Source: Dermatophilaceae bacterium Sec6.4 (lineage in GTDB: Bacteria; Actinomycetota; Actinomycetes; Actinomycetales; Dermatophilaceae). Taken from it: 64,000 nt of DNA. The stretch spans positions 2,294,001-2,358,000 of the forward strand of contig CP144172.1 of assembly GCA_039636865.1 (NCBI GenBank). Direction: 5' to 3'. Shown here in pieces: positions 57,862 to 64,000 of the stretch (position 1 is the first letter of the stretch; each line of letters starts with the position of its first letter). The notes beneath the pieces were generated by a model. It saw only the letters and a list, made by a program, of their open reading frames with translations, did not search any database and was not told the DNA's origin. The position numbers and the translations under genes were made by a program.

Positions 57862-58980
57862 TCAACCGCCGGTAGGCAGCCGGCGTCGGTGGAACGGATG
57901 CGGGAGGACCTCGGTGGATCGCTGTCCGCTCGCAGCGCCGTCTATCCGGGCCTGACGCATCGCCCGGTAGCGATCGAACAAGGCAATCAGGAGGCTCATC
58001 AGCAGCACCAGGAAGAACGCCCGGAACGGATCCGCGTACGCGTCGATGCGGCTACGCAGCAGCACCATCACTTCGACGGTGCTGCAGTTGATGGCCGCCA
58101 GGGTCGCGAACTGTGCGGTGGCGGTCCACCAGCGGTGACCGCGTGAGTAGATGACGTGACTGACCGCGGCGTTCACCGACACGAACAGGACAACAGAAAT
58201 CACGATCTGCGTGGGGGTGGCACGGGCCCCCAGCACCCGGGCGAACACGACGCTGATCATGCCGACGAGCACGATCTTCTCGGCCAGACTGGACCACAAC
58301 GGAATACCGAGGACGGATCGGGGAGCCGGCGGGGCGACGACCGACGCCGGGCGGTGCCGGTCGACTGCAACGGTGGGTGACCAGTCGCGGGCTGGCAGTC
58401 GATGCCAACACGCAGCCAGCGTCGCGCCGGCGATCACGACCAGGCCGATGACGACGGGCAGAATCCAGCCATGCGCTTCCGCCTGATCGGTGAAGTCCAA
58501 CTTCGCGACATGGATCCACCACTCCTGGGGAAGCTTCACGAAGATCCAGATCGACGCGGCGAGCAGCAGGAGGGCCCGGCGGGACATGCGGGTCGGATCC
58601 CAACGAGTACGCACCACTTCGTACGCCATGAAGAAGTACTCGAAGGTGTTCGGGAAGATCAACAGCAACCACCCGGCATCGCTCAACTCGAACATGACCG
58701 TGCCGACCAGCCGGAAATACCAGAGGAACCGCCCGATCGCGAAGGCAGCCGGGTCGCTCCAGTTACGCATCATCGACGTGTAGGCGATGACCTGGTAGTA
58801 CAGATCGAGCGCCTTGTCGTACTGCTCGTAATCGGACGGCAGTCCACCGAAGGTCTGGAAAACCGTCTGATCGACGGCATCGACGAAGAACGCTGCGAGG
58901 ATTCCGGGCAACGGATATCTGGGGATCGCCAGCGGCACCAGCACCCGTGCGGTGACCACACACAGGAAGACCCAGCTCAC
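57862..58980 (-). CDS. Integral membrane protein, unknown function
   Basis: This 372-aa protein starts at GTG 58980, which overlaps the MBL gene stop (GTGA); the longer frame upstream lies inside that gene. It has about eight or nine membrane segments, with a TVFQTFGGLPSDYEQYDKALD loop after the first and an ALFDRYRAMRQARIDG C-terminal tail. I recognise no family. Coupling to the MBL enzyme suggests related function. Confidence 0.7.
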   Translation of the reverse strand: MSWVFLCVVTARVLVPLAIPRYPLPGILAAFFVDAVDQTVFQTFGGLPSDYEQYDKALDLYYQVIAYTSMMRNWSDPAAFAIGRFLWYFRLVGTVMFELSDAGWLLLIFPNTFEYFFMAYEVVRTRWDPTRMSRRALLLLAASIWIFVKLPQEWWIHVAKLDFTDQAEAHGWILPVVIGLVVIAGATLAACWHRLPARDWSPTVAVDRHRPASVVAPPAPRSVLGIPLWSSLAEKIVLVGMISVVFARVLGARATPTQIVISVVLFVSVNAAVSHVIYSRGHRWWTATAQFATLAAINCSTVEVMVLLRSRIDAYADPFRAFFLVLLMSLLIALFDRYRAMRQARIDGAASGQRSTEVLPHPFHRRRLPTGG

Positions 58981-59777
58981 GGTGCACCATCCGTCGGGAG
59001 GGCCGGCACATCGACCCGCTGACCGGCCGTCACGGCAAGTACGTGGACGGGCGGCTGAACCAGCGTCGCGAACAGGCCAGGATCCTGCCGGCGCCACGCA
59101 GCGCGGAACATCCGGCTGCCGGGGATCGCGAACGTCCCCCAGTGGATCGGCAGCACCTGGGTCAACTCCAGCTGGGCGCACAGCTGCGCTGCCTGGGCTG
59201 CGTCGAGGTGGTCGGGGCCGAGTGTGAAACCCCATCCGCCGATCGGTACGAGACCGATATCGACCTTGCCGCGCAGCTCGAGGAGTGCATCGACCATTCC
59301 GGTGTCGCCCGCGAACCACACGGACTGCGAACCGGAGATGAGGTAGCCCTGCGCGTGCGACTCCCGCCCGGCACGCCACCGGGCCCCGGTGTGCTGGGCG
59401 GGGACGGCGCAACAGTGCACCTCGCCGATGGTCGTGCTGTCACCGACCGCGAGCTCCACGACGTTGCGAAAACCCTCGGCCCGTAGCAAGGACCCGCGAC
59501 CGGTGGGAAGCACGATCGTGGTGTCGCGGTCGATCCGGCGTAGCGACCGCAGGTCCAAATGGTCGTGATGCCCGTGGGAGATGAGGACCGCGTGCAGATC
59601 CGAGATCGCGGCGACTGACGGCAGCGGACCGCTGCGCCGCAACGGGCCGATCCAACGTCCCAGCACGGGGTCGGTCAGGATACGGACACCGTCCAGCTCG
59701 ATCCCCACGGTCGAATGGCCCCACCAGGTGAACGACGCCGAGACGTGGGTGGCCGAGTCCTGCGCGTCGCTCAGCAT
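58977..59777 (-). CDS. MBL-fold metallohydrolase (UlaG/UPF0173-like)
   Basis: The 266-aa protein starts at ATG 59777 (MLSDAQDSATHVSA). It has FTWWGHSTVGIELDGVRILTDP at the start, the metal motif ISHGHHDHLDL, later VWFAGDTGM and VLPIHWGTF with metal-binding His. This matches the L-ascorbate lactonase/NAPE-PLD-like group of lactamase-fold hydrolases; the substrate is unknown. It is coupled to the downstream membrane-protein gene. Confidence 0.85.
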   Translation of the reverse strand: MLSDAQDSATHVSASFTWWGHSTVGIELDGVRILTDPVLGRWIGPLRRSGPLPSVAAISDLHAVLISHGHHDHLDLRSLRRIDRDTTIVLPTGRGSLLRAEGFRNVVELAVGDSTTIGEVHCCAVPAQHTGARWRAGRESHAQGYLISGSQSVWFAGDTGMVDALLELRGKVDIGLVPIGGWGFTLGPDHLDAAQAAQLCAQLELTQVLPIHWGTFAIPGSRMFRAAWRRQDPGLFATLVQPPVHVLAVTAGQRVDVPALPTDGAP

Positions 59778-59987
59778 GGGGAGACGGTAGCCGTCCGGCG
59801 GAAGCTGCCGCGCACTGCGTTGTGGTGCGCAGTGAGTGCGACGCCACACGTCATAGTGGTACGCGCCGGTCGACGACGCCGGTAACCTGGAAGCTCATGC
59901 CCGATCCATCGCCTTCGATGATCGGGTCGCCCGCGGTCCTCGTAACGACCGGCGCGGCCATTCACCACAACGTTGAGGAGTTCGCAG

Positions 59988-61586
59988 GTGCTCACCGCGC
60001 ATGACGTCGAGATTCGCGCTGGCGCCCGGACCCTTCTGGAGCACACGACATTCCGGGTAGCACCGGGGGATCGGGTGGGGCTGGTCGGTCGCAACGGTGC
60101 CGGAAAGACCACTTTGACAAAGGTGCTGGCCGGCCAGGCCGCACCCGAAGCGGGGCAGGTCACCCGCTCCGGTGAAGTCGGGTACCTACCCCAGGACCCG
60201 CGCACCGGGGATCTGTCGGTTCTGGCGCGGGACAGAATTCTGTCGGCACGCGGACTGGATGTCATCGTCCGCGACCTGCGCAAGGCCGAGATGGACATGG
60301 GATCGGATGATGAGGCGCTGAGCGAGAAGGCAATGCGTCGCTACACCCGCTTGGACCACGAATTCCAGGCCCAGGGCGGGTATGCGGCCGAATCCGAAGC
60401 GGCCTCCATCGCCTCGGCACTGGCGTTGACGGAGCGACTGCTCGATCAGCCCCTGCAGACCCTCTCCGGTGGTCAACGCCGACGCGTGGAACTGTCCCGC
60501 ATCCTGTTCTCCGGCGCCGAGACGCTCCTCTTGGACGAACCGACCAACCACCTTGACGCTGATTCGATCGTCTGGTTGCGCGACTACCTGCGTTCCTACA
60601 AGGGTGGGCTGATCATCATCAGTCACGACGTCCAGATGCTCGACACCGTCGTGACGCGGGTGTTCCACCTGGACGCCAACCGCGCCGAGCTCGATCAGTA
60701 CAACATGGGTTGGAAGACCTATCTGCAGCAGCGCGAGACCGACGAGCGACGTCGTCGACGCGAGCGGCAGAATGCCGAGAAGAAGGCCTCCACCCTCTTC
60801 GCGCAGGCTGACAAAATGCGCGCCAAAGCCACCAAGGCCACTGCTGCGCAGAACATGGCCAAGCGGGCCGAACGACTACTTGCGGGGCTGGAGACCGAAC
60901 GCCAACAGGACCGGGTCGCCAAGCTGCGCTTCCCCAAACCGTCGCCGTGCGGGCGGACCCCGCTGATGGCCGAAGGGCTGTCCCGCTCCTACGGGTCGCT
61001 GGAGATCTTTACCGGTGTCGACCTGGCAATCGACCGCGGATCGCGCGTCGTCGTGCTCGGCCTGAACGGGGCCGGCAAGACCACCCTGCTGCGAATTCTG
61101 GCCGGGGTCGATGATCCGGACACCGGTGAAGTGCAGCCGGGGCACGGGCTGAAACTGGGCTACTACGCTCAGGAGCACGAGAACCTGGACATGGAACGCT
61201 CGGTGCTGGAGAACATGAAGTCCGCAGCCCCGGACCTCGGTGAGACCGAGACCCGCAAGGTACTCGGCTCCTTCCTGTTCTCCGGCGAGGACGTGCTCAA
61301 ACCGACCAAGGTGCTGTCCGGTGGGGAGAAGACGAGGTTGTCGCTGGCGCTGCTGGTCGTCTCCTCGGCGAATGTGCTGCTGCTGGATGAGCCCACCAAC
61401 AACCTCGATCCTGCCTCGCGTGAGGAGATTCTCGGTGCGTTGAAGGGGTACGAAGGCGCTGTCGTGCTGGTGTCCCACGACGAGGGCGCGGTGTCCGCAC
61501 TCGAACCCGAACGCGTCCTGCTGCTGCCCGACGGTGTGGAGGACCACTGGGGTCCGGACTACCTGGACCTGGTCACCCTGGCCTAG
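59988..61586 (+). CDS. ABC-F family ATPase
   Basis: This 532-aa protein starts at GTG 59988 with GAGGAG seven bases upstream; the TTG 59973 extension is not needed. Two ABC modules have Walker A GRNGAGKTT and GLNGAGKTT, signatures LSGGQRRRVEL and LSGGEKTRLSL, and Walker B LLLDEPTNHLD and LLLDEPTNNLD. The linker between them is strongly basic and coiled (ERRRRRERQNAEKK). ABC-F proteins act on the ribosome (EttA-like or resistance type). No membrane domain is present. Its exact subfamily cannot be fixed by eye. Confidence 0.9.
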   Translation: MLTAHDVEIRAGARTLLEHTTFRVAPGDRVGLVGRNGAGKTTLTKVLAGQAAPEAGQVTRSGEVGYLPQDPRTGDLSVLARDRILSARGLDVIVRDLRKAEMDMGSDDEALSEKAMRRYTRLDHEFQAQGGYAAESEAASIASALALTERLLDQPLQTLSGGQRRRVELSRILFSGAETLLLDEPTNHLDADSIVWLRDYLRSYKGGLIIISHDVQMLDTVVTRVFHLDANRAELDQYNMGWKTYLQQRETDERRRRRERQNAEKKASTLFAQADKMRAKATKATAAQNMAKRAERLLAGLETERQQDRVAKLRFPKPSPCGRTPLMAEGLSRSYGSLEIFTGVDLAIDRGSRVVVLGLNGAGKTTLLRILAGVDDPDTGEVQPGHGLKLGYYAQEHENLDMERSVLENMKSAAPDLGETETRKVLGSFLFSGEDVLKPTKVLSGGEKTRLSLALLVVSSANVLLLDEPTNNLDPASREEILGALKGYEGAVVLVSHDEGAVSALEPERVLLLPDGVEDHWGPDYLDLVTLA

Positions 61587-61670
61587 CCCCGCCACCGGTG
61601 TCGGCATACATCGGGGTGACCACGCGTTGATCAGCCGTAAGTAGTTGGAGCGAGCGAAGGTAACTCAGAC

Positions 61671-63545
61671 GTGGCGATGCAGGGCAACTGGATGACGATG
61701 AGGTCGCTGACCCAGGATTCGTCGATCAAGAACGCACCGCTCAAACCGGGCACGACCAAACGCGTGCTGCGCTACGCGATCCCGTTCCGTCGGCCGCTGA
61801 CCGCGTTCATGGTGATCGTCGTCATCGATGCACTGACGGTGATCGCCACTCCGCTCATCCTGCGCGAGATCGTCGACAACGGAGTGCTGCAGAAGGACAC
61901 CGCCCTGGTCGTCTGGCTGGCAGTGGCTGCTGCGATCGTCTCGGTCTTCGACGCAGCGCTGGGCGTCATGTCTCGGTGGTTGTCCTCCACGATCGGGGAG
62001 GGCCTGATCTATGACCTGCGCCGGGAAGTCTTCAGTCACGTCCTGCGCCAGCCCATCGCTTTCTTCACCCGTGCTCAGACCGGGGCACTGGTCACCAGAC
62101 TGAACTCCGACGTGATCGGCGCGCAGACCGCGTTCACCTCGGTGATGTCCAACGTCGTCTCGAACGCCGTCAGTCTGGTTGTCATCATCATCGCGATGGG
62201 GGTGCTGTCCTGGCAGCTCACCCTGGCCGCGCTGGTCCTGGTGCCGTTCTTCCTGATACCCACCCGCATCGTCGGGCGCCGGGTGGCGGGCCTGACCCGT
62301 AATCAGATGATCGAGAACGCCGACCTCGGCGCACGGATGACCGAACGGTTCAATGTCGCGGGCGCCCTGCTGGTCAAGTTGTTCGGTCGCCCGGACACCG
62401 AGCACCGCGAGTACGCCGAACGCGCCGCCAAGGTGCGTGACTACGGCATCGCCCTCGCGCTGCAACGCAGCGTCTTCCTCGTCGGCCTGACGCTGCTGGC
62501 GTCGCTGGCAACTGCCATGGTCTACGGCATCGGGGGAGTGATGGCCGTGCGCGGCGCGCTCACGGTGGGAACGCTGCTCGCGCTCGCGGCGCTGCTCACC
62601 CGGCTCTACCTGCCGCTGACGCAACTGTCCAACGTGCGGGTGGACGTCATGGCGGCGCTGGTGTCCTTCGAGCGGGTCTTCGAGATCCTTGACCTGCACC
62701 CGATGGTGCGTGAGGCGGACAAGCCGGTCACACTTTCGGACGGACCGTTGGACGTTCGGTTCGAGGATGTCGGGTTCGCCTACCCTGACGCGGCAGCCGT
62801 ATCGCTGTCCTCCCTGCAGACGGTGACGTCCGGTGACGACGGCGCCAGTGCTGCGGTACTCGACGGAATCTCGTTCACCGCTCGTCCTGGCGAGATGGTC
62901 GCGATCGTCGGGCCCTCGGGCGCGGGCAAGACCACGATCAGCGCCCTGGTCGGCCGACTGTACGACCCGACGAGCGGGGAGGTGCTGATCGGCGGGCACA
63001 ACCTGACCCAGGTCGCCACCGAATCGCTGCGGGACCGGGTCGGCATGGTCACCCAGGACGCACACATGTTCCACGACACCATCGGGGCAAATCTGCGGTA
63101 TGCGCGTCCGGACGCCACGGACGAAGAACTACACGACGCGCTGCGGGCCGCGAACATCTCAGATCTGGTCGACCGGTTGCCCTACGGTCTGGACACTCTG
63201 GTGGGGGACCGCGGCCACCGACTGTCCGGCGGGGAGAAGCAGCGGCTGGCGATCGCCCGACTGCTGCTGAAAGCGCCCTCGGTGGTCGTGCTGGACGAGG
63301 CGACGGCCCACCTGGACAGTGAATCCGAGGCAGCCGTCCAGCGCGCCCTGGACACCGCCCTGCAGGGCCGGACCTCGATCGTCATCGCGCACCGCCTGTC
63401 CACGGTGCGTGCCGCAGATCAGATTCTGGTGGTGGAGGCCGGTCGCATCGTGGAGCAGGGCCGCCACTCGGAACTGCTCGCAGCCCACGGTCTCTACGCC
63501 GAGCTGTACCGGACACAGTTCGCCGAAGCGGCAAGTCCTGCCTGA
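61671..63545 (+). CDS. ABC exporter (multidrug/lipid type, fused TMD-NBD)
   Basis: This 624-aa protein starts at GTG 61671 and has six membrane segments (about residues 40-330) fused to an ATPase with Walker A GPSGAGKTT, signature LSGGEKQRLAI and Walker B VVVLDEATAHLD. The H-loop is IVIAHRLSTVRAAD. It is a homodimeric or heterodimeric type IV exporter; the substrate is unknown. Its end converges with the SURF1 gene, and a hairpin covers both stops. Confidence 0.9.
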   Translation: MAMQGNWMTMRSLTQDSSIKNAPLKPGTTKRVLRYAIPFRRPLTAFMVIVVIDALTVIATPLILREIVDNGVLQKDTALVVWLAVAAAIVSVFDAALGVMSRWLSSTIGEGLIYDLRREVFSHVLRQPIAFFTRAQTGALVTRLNSDVIGAQTAFTSVMSNVVSNAVSLVVIIIAMGVLSWQLTLAALVLVPFFLIPTRIVGRRVAGLTRNQMIENADLGARMTERFNVAGALLVKLFGRPDTEHREYAERAAKVRDYGIALALQRSVFLVGLTLLASLATAMVYGIGGVMAVRGALTVGTLLALAALLTRLYLPLTQLSNVRVDVMAALVSFERVFEILDLHPMVREADKPVTLSDGPLDVRFEDVGFAYPDAAAVSLSSLQTVTSGDDGASAAVLDGISFTARPGEMVAIVGPSGAGKTTISALVGRLYDPTSGEVLIGGHNLTQVATESLRDRVGMVTQDAHMFHDTIGANLRYARPDATDEELHDALRAANISDLVDRLPYGLDTLVGDRGHRLSGGEKQRLAIARLLLKAPSVVVLDEATAHLDSESEAAVQRALDTALQGRTSIVIAHRLSTVRAADQILVVEAGRIVEQGRHSELLAAHGLYAELYRTQFAEAASPA

Positions 63546-63561
63546 GTGAGCCTGCTCAGGC
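63540..63561. terminator. Convergent terminator-like hairpin
   Basis: GCCTGAG (63540-63546) and CTCAGGC (63555-63561) form a perfect 7-bp stem covering the stop of the exporter and the stop of SURF1. It is short and may serve both directions. Confidence 0.5.
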
Positions 63562-64000
63562 GTCTTCCTCGTCCCAGATGCGGACCTTTTTGGGCTTAGT
63601 GAGCCGACGCCTGTCCTCCGGTGAGAGTTCACCCGACTCCAGCAGCACATCGCGATGTTCCTGGCGCGCCCGGAACAGGACGAACATCATCCCGCCGACC
63701 ATCCCGGCCCACCACTGGATCGCGTAGCTGAGGTTGATTCCGGCGTTCGTACCGGGATGAGGCTTGTCCAGCGGCGCCGGTCGTGCTGGGACGGCGCCGG
63801 CCGCGGTCCGCTCGCTACGCATCTCCACGTAGGTGTTCTCGTATGTGGCTACCCGGGTCAACGCGGTGACATCGGTGCTGTTGATCGAGTCCACCGAGCC
63901 GGAGACCCGGGCCTTGTGTCGGCTGGGTTCGGTCGGGCGCAACCAACCGGTCACGGTGGTGGTACCGGCAGGAGCCCGCGGCACGGGCGCCGAGATCGAT
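63556..64000 (-). CDS. SURF1-family cytochrome oxidase assembly protein, C-terminal part (runs off window)
   Basis: The minus-strand frame is open from the right edge to a stop at 63556, giving about 147 residues of the C-terminal part; GTG 63984 is not taken as the true start because the frame continues. It has the SURF1 elements TTVTGWLRPTEPSR, SINSTDVTALT with YENTYVEM, then NLSYAIQWWAGMVGGMMFVLF, the final membrane segment. SURF1 assists heme A insertion into cytochrome oxidase, so it fits the ctaB/ctaA genes in the window. The C-terminal tail is charged. Confidence 0.88.
   Translation of the reverse strand, partial: SISAPVPRAPAGTTTVTGWLRPTEPSRHKARVSGSVDSINSTDVTALTRVATYENTYVEMRSERTAAGAVPARPAPLDKPHPGTNAGINLSYAIQWWAGMVGGMMFVLFRARQEHRDVLLESGELSPEDRRRLTKPKKVRIWDEEDA

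Noticed and set aside
61665..63074. 469-aa minus-strand ORF across the ABC exporter
   Set aside because: It is antisense to a well-supported exporter and is His/Asp/Arg-rich without a domain.

Overview
The window is chromosomal DNA of a high-GC Gram-positive actinobacterium. It carries RbpA, WhiA, OpcA and the actinobacterial gene orders uvrA-uvrC-rapZ-yvcK-whiA-gap-pgk-tpiA-secG-rbpA, pgl-opcA-zwf-pgi-tal-tkt and sufR-B-D-(ferredoxin)-C-S-U-T. The gene order and short overlapping genes fit Micrococcales, perhaps Dermacoccaceae; the family-level guess is inference. No rRNA, tRNA or CRISPR array was recognised.

Layout. 1-2039: the 5' end of a methylmalonate-semialdehyde dehydrogenase gene, a divergent MocR regulator and a DUF3817 membrane protein. 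2.2-9.3 kb: an accessory island with a decayed serine recombinase, an ORF split by an amber codon, five toxin-antitoxin (TA) pairs (one VapBC, three MazEF-type, one Doc-type), an intact serine resolvase with a candidate res region, a Tn3-family transposase relic, and a repeated intergenic element not explained by any gene. 9.4-11.7 kb: a minus-strand operon (MBL hydrolase, NlpC/P60-like protein lacking its catalytic Cys, EamA transporter). 11.8-24.4 kb: nucleotide excision repair, the rapZ-yvcK-whiA trio, lower glycolysis, secG and rbpA, closed by a strong terminator. 24.4-27.1 kb: urate/xanthine permease and ureidoglycine aminohydrolase. 27.2-35.4 kb: the pentose phosphate operon on the minus strand.

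35.6-40.6 kb: a second accessory stretch between tkt and ctaB, genes that are usually close neighbours in this group. It holds arsM/arsR, small enzymes, a frameshifted cytidine-deaminase-like gene and two 15-bp tandem duplications. 40.9-46.6 kb: heme O/A synthesis (ctaB, ctaA) with an ABC exporter, a universal stress protein and an MFS transporter. 46.7-48 kb: a secreted GH3 enzyme. 48.1-54.9 kb: the complete suf Fe-S assembly operon, ending in a 17-bp tandem repeat and a perfect hairpin. 55-59.8 kb: envelope genes (lipoprotein, CHRD-like secreted protein, class F sortase, membrane protein, MBL protein). 60-64 kb: an ABC-F ATPase, an ABC exporter and the 3' part of a SURF1 gene.

The housekeeping blocks supply central carbon flux, Fe-S clusters, heme A (ctaB, ctaA, SURF1) and DNA repair. 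The most unusual part is the TA island. Its repeated element recurs between cassettes. The start codons of its antitoxin genes lie in or directly beside short operator-like repeats, and the three MazEF-type modules share an 11-bp repeat period. Its recombinases and transposase relic suggest assembly by Tn3-type transposons.
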